From assembly GCF_000372525.1 (NCBI RefSeq), contig NZ_AQUR01000106.1, forward strand, positions 62,001-126,000: 64,000 nt of DNA, written 5' to 3'. Source of the stretch: Cupriavidus neocaledonicus (lineage in GTDB: Bacteria; Pseudomonadota; Gammaproteobacteria; Burkholderiales; Burkholderiaceae). Shown piece after piece: positions 24,875 through 32,954 of the stretch; the first letter of the stretch is position 1; each line of letters opens with the position of its first letter. A program made the position numbers and the translations under genes. The notes beneath the pieces are model-generated. The model was not told the DNA's origin. It saw only the letters and a list, made by a program, of their open reading frames with translations, and did no database searches.

Positions 24875-26479
24875 ATGGATCCAGCGCAGTATCCGAGACC
24901 GCCCGGCACTGGGCGCCTGGCCGCCTGGCGCACGGCCGCGGGGCTGGCGCTGGCCGCGTGCGTGGCCGGCTGTGCCCAGCTGCAGCCGGGGCCCGGCAAC
25001 GGCGACGACCGTGGCGCCACGGCTGCCGCCGACCTGCGCTGGCTCAATACCGTCACCTACGGCGCCGACCAGGCCTCGCTGGACGCGCTGCGCCGGCTGG
25101 GCCGCAAGGACTTTCTCGCGCAGCAGCTGGCGATGCCGCTGGCCGATCCGCCGGAACTGGCGGCCGCCATCGCCGCCTTGCCCAACCTGCGCGACGACGC
25201 CGCCGCGCAGGTCCGGACCGCGCGCGAGGCGCGCCAGCGCATCGATGCCCTGCCGGACGACGCCAGCCGGCAGCAGGCCCGCCAGGCGCTCAACCAGCAG
25301 GGCCGCGAGATCGTGGCCGATGTGGCGCGGCGCCACCTGCTGCGCGCGCTGTACTCGCCGGCGCAGCTGCGCGAACAGATGACGTGGTTCTGGATGAACC
25401 ATTTCAACGTCTATGCGGGCAAGGGCCAGGTCGGGCTGCTGCTGGCCGATTACGAAGAGCGCGCGATCCGCCCCCATGCGCTGGGCCGTTTCCGCGACCT
25501 GTTGATGGCCACGGTGACCGCGCCGGCGATGCTGGTCTACCTCGACAATGCCCAAAGCAGCGCCAACCGCGTCAACGAGAACTACGCGCGCGAACTGATG
25601 GAACTGCATACGCTCGGCGTCTCTGGCGGCGCCAGCGGTTCGCGCTATACGCAGCGGGACGTGCAGGAACTGGCGCGCGTGCTGACCGGCGCAGGCGTCA
25701 ACCTGCGCGGCGCGCCGCCGCCCAGGCTGCCGCCGGCGCGCGCCGGGCTGTACCGCAGCGATGGCCTGTTCGAGTTCAATCCCGCGCGCCACGACTTCGG
25801 CGCCAAGCTGCTGCTGGGCCAGCGCATCGAGCCGTCCGGCTTCGACGAAGTGGCGCGCGCGGTGTCGATGCTGGCGCGCGAGCCGGCCACGGCGCGCTTT
25901 GTCAGTGCCCGGCTGGCGGCCCACTTCATCGCCGACAACCCGCCGCCCGCGCTGGTCGAGCGCATGGCGCAGACCTTCACGCGTACCGACGGCGATATCG
26001 CCGCGGTGCTGCGCACCATGTTGCTCGCGCCCGAGCTGGACCGGCAGGCGGCCGCGTTGCCGCGCAAGTTCAAGGACCCGATGGTCTACGTGGTGTCGTC
26101 GTTGCGGCTGGCCTATGAAGGCCGGCAGGTGGCCAACCTGCGCCCGGTGATGAACTGGCTGAACCAGCTGGGCGAACCGCTGTACGGCCACGTGGCGCCC
26201 GACGGCCACCCGTCGGCGGAAAGCGCGTGGGCCAGTTCGGGGCAGATGGTGCGGCGCTTCGAGATCGCGCGCGCGATCGGCTCGGGACCGGCGGGCTTGT
26301 TCGCGGGCGATGGCACCGTGCCGCGCGGCGCGCGCTTCCCGACGATCGGCAACAAGCTCTACTACGACGCGATCGAAGCCACCCTTGGCCCGGCCACGCG
26401 CGCCGCGCTGAGCCAGGCCGAGTCGCAGGCGGAATGGAACACCCTGCTGCTGGCTTCGCCCGAATGGATGCAGCGCTGA
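24875..26479 (+). CDS. DUF1800 domain lipoprotein
   Basis: A 534-residue protein with a lipoprotein-like N-terminus (LAACVAGC, Cys near 29) and a DUF1800 domain. Diagnostic segments are EQMTWFWMNHFNVY near residue 170, NAQSSANRVNENYARELMELHTLGV near residue 225, and YTQRDVQELARVLTG near residue 258. The start at 24875 follows a GAGGTG box; an in-frame ATG at 24827 is less likely. DUF1800 proteins are nearly always encoded next to DUF1501 proteins, as here, and the pair is exported. Their biochemical role is not established. The downstream DUF1501 gene begins 17 bases after this stop. Confidence 0.9.
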   Translation: MDPAQYPRPPGTGRLAAWRTAAGLALAACVAGCAQLQPGPGNGDDRGATAAADLRWLNTVTYGADQASLDALRRLGRKDFLAQQLAMPLADPPELAAAIAALPNLRDDAAAQVRTAREARQRIDALPDDASRQQARQALNQQGREIVADVARRHLLRALYSPAQLREQMTWFWMNHFNVYAGKGQVGLLLADYEERAIRPHALGRFRDLLMATVTAPAMLVYLDNAQSSANRVNENYARELMELHTLGVSGGASGSRYTQRDVQELARVLTGAGVNLRGAPPPRLPPARAGLYRSDGLFEFNPARHDFGAKLLLGQRIEPSGFDEVARAVSMLAREPATARFVSARLAAHFIADNPPPALVERMAQTFTRTDGDIAAVLRTMLLAPELDRQAAALPRKFKDPMVYVVSSLRLAYEGRQVANLRPVMNWLNQLGEPLYGHVAPDGHPSAESAWASSGQMVRRFEIARAIGSGPAGLFAGDGTVPRGARFPTIGNKLYYDAIEATLGPATRAALSQAESQAEWNTLLLASPEWMQR

Positions 26480-26496
26480 AGGGAACGGAGAGCACC

Positions 26497-27837
26497 ATGC
26501 AACGCCGACAATGGCTCAAGACGATGGGTGGCGCCGCCCTCGGGCTGGCGCTGCCCGCCATCGCCTCGCGCGTCTACGCGCTGCCCGCGCAGGCCGACGC
26601 GCGCTTCCTGCTGGTATTCCTGCGCGGCGGCTATGACGCCGCCAGCGTGCTGGTGCCCGCCGGCAGCGATTTCTACTATGCGGCGCGGCCCAATCTCGCC
26701 ATCCGCCGCCCGCCCGCGCCGGGTGCCGATGCGGATCCCAATGCAGCGGTGGCGCTGGCAGCCGCCTTTGGCGCCGACAGCGCCGCGCGCGGCATCGGCG
26801 ACTGGGCCCTGCACCCGGCCCTGGCCCCGACCCTGCTGCCGTTGTGGCAGCAGGGCCAGCTGGCCTTCGTGCCGTTCGCCGGCACGCACGACCTGTCGCG
26901 CAGCCATTTCGAGACCCAGGACGGCATCGAGGCCGGCCTGCCCGGCCATGACGAAAGCCGCCAGGCCGTGGCCGCGCTGCGCGGCAGCGGCTTCCTCAAC
27001 CGGCTGGCCCAGGCCATGGGCGGCCAGGCCGCCCCGGTGGCGTTCACCGACGGGCTGCCGCTGGTGCTGTCCGGTCCGCGCGACGTGCCCAATGTCTCGC
27101 TCAAGGGCAGCGGCCGCGCCCCGTTCGATGCGCGCCAGGTGCGGCTGCTGGCGCAGATGTACCGCGGCACGCGCTTCGAGTCACTGATCGACGAGGGCTT
27201 CGAGCTGCGCGAGACCGTCGCGCGCCAGGCGCAGGCGGAAGCGCCAAGCGGCAGCATGGGCGGCATGGCCGGCGCCGGCCCGGCCACGATGGCGTCGCGC
27301 CAGCAGGAGATGCAGGCCGCCAGCCGCCGCGCGCTCAGTGCGCGCGGTTTCGAGGTCGAGGCCCGGCGCATGGCGGGGCTGATGCGCGAGCGCTTCAACC
27401 TGGGCTTTATCGACGTGGGTGGCTGGGACACCCACGTCAACCAGGGCGCCGCGCAGGGCCAGCTGGCCGGGCTGCTCGACAATCTGGGCCGCGGCTTGTC
27501 AGCCTTTGCCGCGGAAATGGGTCCCGCATGGAGCAAGACCACCGTGGTGGTGCTGTCCGAGTTCGGCCGCACCTTCCGCGAGAACGGCACGCGCGGCACC
27601 GACCACGGTCACGGCACGGTCTACTGGGTGCTGGGTGGCAGCGTGCGCGGTGGCCGCATCGCCGGCGAACAGGTCGCGGTGGAAGCGGCCACGCTCAACC
27701 AGGATCGCGACTGGCCGGTGCGCAACGAATACCGGGCGCTGCTGGGCGGGCTGTTCCGCAGGTTGTACGGGCTGGATGCGGAGCGGCTGGCGCAGGTGTT
27801 TCCGGGGGTGGCGGGGCGGGATATCGGATTGGTGTGA
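26497..27837 (+). CDS. DUF1501 domain protein, Tat-type signal
   Basis: A 446-residue exported protein. The N-terminus RRQWLKTMGGAALGLALPAIA looks like a twin-arginine signal with an Ala-rich cleavage zone. The DUF1501 domain follows: FLRGGYDAASVLVPAG near residue 43, THDLSRSHFETQD near residue 130, DVGGWDTHVNQG near residue 307, VLSEFGRTFRENGTRGTDHGHG near residue 350. The arrangement recalls alkaline-phosphatase-like metalloenzymes (His and Asp clusters), which is how the family is usually classed. The open frame extends upstream, but the ATG at 26497 with its GGAG box is the credible start. It is co-transcribed with the DUF1800 gene. Confidence 0.9.
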   Translation: MQRRQWLKTMGGAALGLALPAIASRVYALPAQADARFLLVFLRGGYDAASVLVPAGSDFYYAARPNLAIRRPPAPGADADPNAAVALAAAFGADSAARGIGDWALHPALAPTLLPLWQQGQLAFVPFAGTHDLSRSHFETQDGIEAGLPGHDESRQAVAALRGSGFLNRLAQAMGGQAAPVAFTDGLPLVLSGPRDVPNVSLKGSGRAPFDARQVRLLAQMYRGTRFESLIDEGFELRETVARQAQAEAPSGSMGGMAGAGPATMASRQQEMQAASRRALSARGFEVEARRMAGLMRERFNLGFIDVGGWDTHVNQGAAQGQLAGLLDNLGRGLSAFAAEMGPAWSKTTVVVLSEFGRTFRENGTRGTDHGHGTVYWVLGGSVRGGRIAGEQVAVEAATLNQDRDWPVRNEYRALLGGLFRRLYGLDAERLAQVFPGVAGRDIGLV

Positions 27838-27873
27838 ACCGCGCACAGGCCGACGGAACACTCGCTGCCGCGA

Positions 27874-30504
27874 TTACCGTTGACCGGCCGGGGTGATGAC
27901 GGTGGGTGCGAGCGGCGTGATCGGTGCCGCTGGCGTCGGCGCCGGAGCCGGTGTCGGAGCCGGTGTCGGAGCCGGTGTGGGAGCCGACGACGGGGGTAGG
28001 ATCGGTGCGGGGGCCGGTTCATTGGCCGGGGGCGGCGCAACTGGCGCGCTCCCCGCGGTGGCGTCGAGGGGCGGCACCGCCATCACCGTTTCGCCCCGGT
28101 CCAGCGCCAGGCTGGACTCATCGTTGTCACCCTCCGCCGCCGCGGCTGCCGCGGACGCCGCGCCTGCCGGCGGCGCGCTCTCGGCTTCCTGCGCCGGCAA
28201 GGCGGGGCGGCGCGGCGCCGGGCGCGGTGCCGGGGTCTCGCTGGCCTTGTCGCGCGTGAACAGCTGGCTGAACCAGCTACGCAGCTGCGTGCCCAGCGAT
28301 GCGAACAGGTGCGTTTCCTCGTGCTCGGCAAAGCGCGCGCGGCTGTCGATGATGCGGGCGCGCAGGGCGCGCTGGTAGAAGTCTCCCACCATCGGCAGCG
28401 CGCTGTGCGCGCCCTGGCCCCAGTAGTCGCTGCGCAGCGTGACGCGGCTGTCGTTGAAGCCGACCCAGGCGCCCGCCACCAGTTCCGGATGCATCAGGAT
28501 GAACCAGCCGTCGGCATTGTCCTGGGTGGTGCCGGTCTTGCCGGCGACGTCGGCGCGGATGCCGAAGCGCGAGCGGATGCCGGCGCCGGTGCCGCGGTCG
28601 ATTACGTCGCGCATCACGTCCAGCAGGGTTTGCGTGGCGGCGGCGGGCAGCGCGTGCTCGGCGCGCGCGGGGCGGAACACCTGCAGCACATTGCCCTGGC
28701 GGTCTTCGATGCGCGTCACCATGGTCGGCGCGATGTAGTCGCCGGCATTGGCGATGGTGCCGTAGGCGGCCACCATTTCCTTCAGCGTGACCGGGCTGGT
28801 GCCCAGCGCCAGCGACGGCACCACGTCGAGCTGGCTGTCGCGCACGCCCATGCTGCGCGCCAGCCGCGCTACGCGCGCGGGGCCCACTTCCTGCATCAGC
28901 TGCGCGGTGATGGTGTTGCGCGAATAGACCAGGCCGTCGCGCAGCGTCATGGCGCGGCCGGTGGGGCGGCCTTCGTCGCTGGGGCGCCAGATCTCGCCGC
29001 CGGCCAGCTCGATTTCCACCGGCTGGTCCACCAGCGTGTCGTCGGGCGTCTTGCCCTCTTCGAAGGCCGCGCCGTAGACGAAGGGCTTGAAGGTCGAGCC
29101 CGGCTGGCGGCGCGCCTGCTGCACGTGGTCGAACGCGTCCTGGGTGTAATCGCGGCTGCCGACCCAGGCGCGGATCTCGCCATTGCGCGGGTCGATGGCC
29201 AGGAAGCCGGCCTGGATCCGGGTCTTGTTCTGGTGCAGCGCGCGCAGGAAGGCGCTGTCGGCCATCAGGTGGCGCAGCGCCTCTTCCGGCGCGGCGCCGG
29301 CGGCGACCGCCGCGCGGTATTCCGGCGTCTCGCGCACGAAGGCCTGCACCAGCGGCTTGTTGGCGGCCCAGCCCGCGCGCGGCGCCCACGCGGCGTTGGC
29401 GACCGCCTGCAGCCGGTTGCCCTGCTGCACCACGGCCTGCGTGGCCATGGCCTGCAGGCGCGCGTCGATGGTGGTGTGGACCACCAGGCCATCGGCGTAG
29501 ATGTCGTAGCCGTTGCGGTCGGCCCAGCCAATCAGCCACTTGCGCAGCTGCTGCGCAAAGTGCGGCGCTGGGCCGGGCGGCTCGGTCTGCCGCTCGAAGT
29601 CGATGCGCAGCGGGCGCTTCTTCAGCTGCTCGTAGCGCGCCGCGTCGAGCTTGCCGCGCTTGACCATCTGCCCGAGCACGGTATTGCGCCGGTCCAGCGC
29701 GCGCTCGGGGTTGAGCACCGGGTTGTAGTAGCTGTTGCCCTTGAGCATGCCGATCAGCGTGGCGCTCTGCAGCACGTCGAGCGAGCGGGCGGGGCGGTCG
29801 AAATAGGTGCGCGCCGCCATCTCGATGCCGAAGGCGTTGTACAGGAACGGCACCGTGTTGAGATACGTCTCGAGGATCTCGTCCTTGGTGTAGAGCGCCT
29901 CGATCTTCAGCGCGGTGATCGCTTCCTTGAGCTTGCGCGTGAGCGTGGGGGCGCGGCCGATCTCGTCGGGATAGAGATTGCGCGCCAGCTGCTGGGTAAT
30001 GGTGGACCCGCCCTGGCGGTCGCCGGAAAACGTATGCAGCGCGGCCGAGGCGATGCGGCGCCAGTCCAGGCCGTGGTGCTGGTAGAAGCGGTGGTCCTCG
30101 GTGGAGATCAGCGCCGCCACCACGTTGGGCGAAATTTGCTTGAGCGGCACCCAGTCGCGGTTGGCCCACTTGAACACCGCCAGCTCCTTGCCGTCGGCGG
30201 ACAGCACCTGGGCCGGCTGCTCGGACTTGGCCTTGCGGATATCGCTGATGCCCGGCGTGAACGGGATCAGCACCAGCACATAAAGCAGCAGTGCCGCCGG
30301 GATCGCGGCCAGTCCGGCCAGCAGGCCGCGCCGCGTGGGGCGCAGCGTGCCGGGCCGGGTCAGGCCGGCGCGCGCGCCGCGCGCAGCGAGTCGAGACAGG
30401 CCTTGGCGAACGGGGGCAGGCAGTGAAGCCTGGAACGAGGCAAGCAGGGGGGCAAGCCGGGTCTTGATCTCAGCCAGCTTCATGAGGCGAAGCGGTCGAG
30501 GCAC
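27874..30504 (-). CDS. Class A penicillin-binding protein (PBP1A family)
   Basis: An 876-residue bifunctional peptidoglycan synthase; an alternative ATG at 30483 removes seven residues. One N-terminal membrane anchor lies at about residues 55-80. The GT51 glycosyltransferase follows with STEDHRFYQHHGLDWRR and GGSTITQQLARNLY. The transpeptidase has QPGSTFKPF (SxxK, active Ser), YSRNT (SxN) and GKTGTT (KTG). The last 130 residues are low-complexity and rich in Pro and Ala, ending in repeated PAPT units. They are probably a flexible periplasmic tail. The gene is transcribed alone and converges with the DUF1501 gene. Confidence 0.93.
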   Translation of the reverse strand: MPRPLRLMKLAEIKTRLAPLLASFQASLPAPVRQGLSRLAARGARAGLTRPGTLRPTRRGLLAGLAAIPAALLLYVLVLIPFTPGISDIRKAKSEQPAQVLSADGKELAVFKWANRDWVPLKQISPNVVAALISTEDHRFYQHHGLDWRRIASAALHTFSGDRQGGSTITQQLARNLYPDEIGRAPTLTRKLKEAITALKIEALYTKDEILETYLNTVPFLYNAFGIEMAARTYFDRPARSLDVLQSATLIGMLKGNSYYNPVLNPERALDRRNTVLGQMVKRGKLDAARYEQLKKRPLRIDFERQTEPPGPAPHFAQQLRKWLIGWADRNGYDIYADGLVVHTTIDARLQAMATQAVVQQGNRLQAVANAAWAPRAGWAANKPLVQAFVRETPEYRAAVAAGAAPEEALRHLMADSAFLRALHQNKTRIQAGFLAIDPRNGEIRAWVGSRDYTQDAFDHVQQARRQPGSTFKPFVYGAAFEEGKTPDDTLVDQPVEIELAGGEIWRPSDEGRPTGRAMTLRDGLVYSRNTITAQLMQEVGPARVARLARSMGVRDSQLDVVPSLALGTSPVTLKEMVAAYGTIANAGDYIAPTMVTRIEDRQGNVLQVFRPARAEHALPAAATQTLLDVMRDVIDRGTGAGIRSRFGIRADVAGKTGTTQDNADGWFILMHPELVAGAWVGFNDSRVTLRSDYWGQGAHSALPMVGDFYQRALRARIIDSRARFAEHEETHLFASLGTQLRSWFSQLFTRDKASETPAPRPAPRRPALPAQEAESAPPAGAASAAAAAAEGDNDESSLALDRGETVMAVPPLDATAGSAPVAPPPANEPAPAPILPPSSAPTPAPTPAPTPAPAPTPAAPITPLAPTVITPAGQR
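27930..27985 (+). repeat. Short tandem repeats encoding the Pro-Ala tail of the PBP
   Basis: On the plus strand the units GGAGCCGGTGTC and near copies recur. They encode, on the minus strand, the PAPTPAPT tail of the penicillin-binding protein. Such tracts can vary in copy number between strains. Confidence 0.6.
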
Positions 30505-30806
30505 AGGCGCGGGGCGGCACGGAACACTGGCATTACCGTCGTCGGAAAAGCCTGCATCCTACCAAAACGTTCCGGCCGGTTACAGGGAAAACCCCCACCC
30601 AGGTGCGATGCGCCACTTCCTGCTGCGGAGCATGGGTCACAAAGCTTTCATATTGCCCCGCCACAATGCCCGGGCCGCAATTCATTGCGGACGATGCGCC
30701 GTTGCCGGGTTGCCCGGCCGGGCCGGATCGCCACGGCTCGCCATGGCGATCGTTGCCCTGGGTCCGGTGCGGTGTCGTGCCTCAAACAGAACACAGAGAA
30801 ACTACA
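30505..30806 (+). other. Divergent region between PBP and porin genes
   Basis: About 300 bases without a gene. It should hold the promoters of both neighbours. The AT-richer patch near 30640-30655 is the likely porin promoter area, but no canonical element can be fixed. Confidence 0.4.
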
Positions 30807-31874
30807 GTGAAGAAAGCTCTCCTTGCAATGACGGCAGCAGCGGCCGCGTCGGCCGCATCCGGGGTGGCGTCGGCCCAGTCCACGTCCAACGTGACGCTCT
30901 ACGGCATCGTCGATGCCGGCGTCGAAGTGATCAGCAACGTGCCGGGCAGCGGCGGCGCCGAAGGCACGGCCGTGCGCCTGAACTCGGGCAACCTGTCCGG
31001 CTCGCGCTGGGGCCTGCGTGGCACCGAAGACCTGGGCGGCGGCCTGAAGGGCATCTTCGTACTGGAAAGCGGCTTCGACGTCGACACCGGCACCTCGGGC
31101 CAGGGCAACCGCCTGTTCGGCCGCCAGGCCTACGTCGGCCTGCAGGGCGGCTGGGGCGCGGTCACGCTGGGCCGCCAGCAGAACGCGCTGTACGACCTGT
31201 TCGGCGCCTTCGACCCGATGGGCGTGGGCCCGCGCTACTCGCTCAACAGCGTCGACTCGGCCTTCAACGGCCGCGCCGACAACGCCGTCAAGTACACCGG
31301 CAAGTTCGGCGGCCTGACCGCCACCGGCTTCTACAGCTTCGGCCGCGACAACAACGAAATCCCGGGCGAGACCAAGGTCGGGCGCAACTTCGGCGGCGGC
31401 CTGTCGTATGCCGCGGGTGGCTTCTCGGTCGGCGCCGCCTATGACCAGTTCCAGGGCGGCACGGTGGCGCTGCAGGATCGCGCCGCCAAGCGCGCGGCCG
31501 TGGGCGCGGCCTATGCCTTCGGCGGCGCCAAGGTGTTCGCGGGCTACCGCTGGCTGCGGGACGACGGCGTGTCCAGCGCCAGCGCGGCCGAGACTCGCAG
31601 CAACGTCTACTGGGCCGGCGCCCAGTACCGCTTCACCCCGGCGTTCCTGCTGACCGGCGCGGCGTACTACAACGACACCCGCAACAGCGACGCGGACCCG
31701 TGGATGTTCGTGCTGTCGGCGGACTACTCGCTGTCCAAGCGCACCGACGTGTACCTGAACGTGGGCTACTCGAAGAACAAGTCGGGCTCGGCGCTGGGCC
31801 TGAACGGCGTGGGCACCGTGGTTGCCGGCGAGAACCAGACCGGCGCCACCATCGGCCTGCGTCACCGCTTCTGA
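30807..31874 (+). CDS. Outer-membrane porin, Burkholderia type
   Basis: A 355-residue general diffusion porin of the trimeric betaproteobacterial class. It starts at GTG 30807, giving the canonical KKALLAMTAAAAASAASGVASAQ signal peptide, with an AGAGAA box upstream. The mature N-terminus SNVTLYGIVDAGVE and the C-terminal strand GATIGLRHRF, ending in Phe, are diagnostic. The segment NLSGSRWGLRGTEDLGGGLKGIFVLESGFD is also typical. It allows passive uptake of small hydrophilic solutes. An intrinsic terminator follows at 31975. Confidence 0.95.
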   Translation: MKKALLAMTAAAAASAASGVASAQSTSNVTLYGIVDAGVEVISNVPGSGGAEGTAVRLNSGNLSGSRWGLRGTEDLGGGLKGIFVLESGFDVDTGTSGQGNRLFGRQAYVGLQGGWGAVTLGRQQNALYDLFGAFDPMGVGPRYSLNSVDSAFNGRADNAVKYTGKFGGLTATGFYSFGRDNNEIPGETKVGRNFGGGLSYAAGGFSVGAAYDQFQGGTVALQDRAAKRAAVGAAYAFGGAKVFAGYRWLRDDGVSSASAAETRSNVYWAGAQYRFTPAFLLTGAAYYNDTRNSDADPWMFVLSADYSLSKRTDVYLNVGYSKNKSGSALGLNGVGTVVAGENQTGATIGLRHRF

Positions 31875-31887
31875 GTATTGGCTGCCT

Positions 31888-31926
31888 GATGCCCGCCCGG
31901 CAGGCTCCCATGCCTGCACGGGCGGG
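31888..31926 (+). other. Long imperfect hairpin after the porin gene
   Basis: The arms CCCGCCCG and CGGGCGGG enclose a second helix, GCAGG/CCTGC, with one bulged A. It could stabilise the 3' end of the porin mRNA or act as a weak terminator; no T-tract follows. Confidence 0.5.
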
Positions 31927-31974
31927 TGCTCAACTCTCATATCGACACCTGCGGCTGGTCTTGCGGGGTTCGTT

Positions 31975-32004
31975 GGGCCGGTTGCCTTGATCGGCCCTTT
32001 TTTT
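31975..32004 (+). terminator. Intrinsic terminator downstream of the porin
   Basis: The stem GGGCCG/CGGCCC with an 11-base loop is followed directly by seven T. It is oriented to end porin transcription. Confidence 0.85.
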
Positions 32005-32066
32005 CTTTTGCGCCGGTGCTCTGCCGCGCCGGCGGCGCTCGCCATCCGTGCTCCCGCGCCCAGTCC

Positions 32067-32540
32067 CTATCTGTACCGCGCCGCCCCAATAAACTGCCCG
32101 AACCGCTCGCACCAGATCACCACCGCCGCATACTGTGCCGGGTCAACGCCGGCCGGCAACGGTACGGTGAAATTGCCAAAGGTCTTGAGTTCGCCGACCT
32201 GCAGCGAATGGTCCTTGATCTTCAGGAAAGCCGCCTTGTTGTCGACGAATGCCGGCGCCAGGTAGATCCGGTAGTCAGGCCCCGGTGCCACGCTGCCTTC
32301 GAAGGCGAGCGCCCCGGCCGAGACATGGAGCCGGCCGCTGGCCCAGTGCAGCGCGTCGCTGCCGGCCAGGTCCTTGCGGAAGGTGCCGGCATAGCGCGCC
32401 TGTTGCGATACCGCCTGTACCTGCCCGGCACTGGCGCCTGGCTGTGCGGTCAGGATCGGCAGCACATAGATGCCCGCGGCAAAGCCGGCCGCCAGCATGG
32501 CGAGGTGGGTCAGGACGAGGATGGCGGGCCTGGCGGTCAT
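32067..32540 (-). CDS. DM13 domain protein with N-terminal membrane anchor
   Basis: A 157-residue protein. A hydrophobic segment at residues 8-30 (LVLTHLAMLAAGFAAGIYVL) is probably an uncleaved anchor or signal. The DM13 domain spans about residues 45-157. It shows YAGTFRKDLAGSDALHWASG, then GPDYRIYLAP, LKTFGNFTVPLP and the terminal AAVVIWCERFGQFIGAARY, including the conserved Cys. DM13 is a small domain suggested to act in redox or electron transfer at the cell surface. No operon partner is adjacent; the small gene to the right is divergent. Confidence 0.82.
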   Translation of the reverse strand: MTARPAILVLTHLAMLAAGFAAGIYVLPILTAQPGASAGQVQAVSQQARYAGTFRKDLAGSDALHWASGRLHVSAGALAFEGSVAPGPDYRIYLAPAFVDNKAAFLKIKDHSLQVGELKTFGNFTVPLPAGVDPAQYAAVVIWCERFGQFIGAARYR

Positions 32541-32702
32541 GGCGGGCTCCGGAAGGGCACGTGATGGCGGTATGTCGGCGCCGGCGCCGGAACCTGACAG
32601 CGCTGTCGCAGGTTGGCGGCGTTAGCACATTCGCAACGGTTTCACCAATCCAACACATGGAAGTGGTTATGATCTGGTAGTTGCCCTGTCGAGAAGCTGC
32701 CT

Positions 32703-32936
32703 ATGACTCTCCATGTCACGATCCGCACCATCCGTACCGGCACGATGCAAGCCGCGCGCTACCAGGCGCGCGTCTACCTGACCACCGATGCCGAGGCCCT
32801 GCCGTTGCTGGCAACGGATTGGAGCGAGCGCGAGGCCGAAGCCTTCCGTACCGCACAGTTCTGGGCGCAGCGCCACGCTTATGTGGTGTCTAATCCACGC
32901 GCAGGAACGTTCTACGGCGTTTCGGGCCGGCGCTGA
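32703..32936 (+). CDS. Small hypothetical protein
   Basis: A 77-residue open frame with a GAGAAG box 7-8 bases before its ATG. The product is polar and basic, without a signal or membrane segment, and I do not recognise it. Codon composition is similar to the neighbouring genes and no other frame here is more convincing. It is best treated as a probable small gene, divergent from the DM13 gene. Confidence 0.5.
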   Translation: MTLHVTIRTIRTGTMQAARYQARVYLTTDAEALPLLATDWSEREAEAFRTAQFWAQRHAYVVSNPRAGTFYGVSGRR

Positions 32937-32954
32937 GACCGGCCCGCGCATCCC

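Noticed and set aside
27920..27990. A short CRISPR-like repeat array
   Set aside because: The repeats are 12-base coding units of the PBP tail with no spacers, so this is not a CRISPR array.
28309..30426. A 705-codon plus-strand frame antisense to the penicillin-binding protein
   Set aside because: Its composition is Arg/Gly/Val-rich noise, while the minus strand encodes a complete class A PBP with all motifs.
30620..30660. A PhoB box before the porin gene
   Set aside because: TCACAA and TTCATA are only loosely similar to the direct repeats of a Pho box, so the match is too weak to call.
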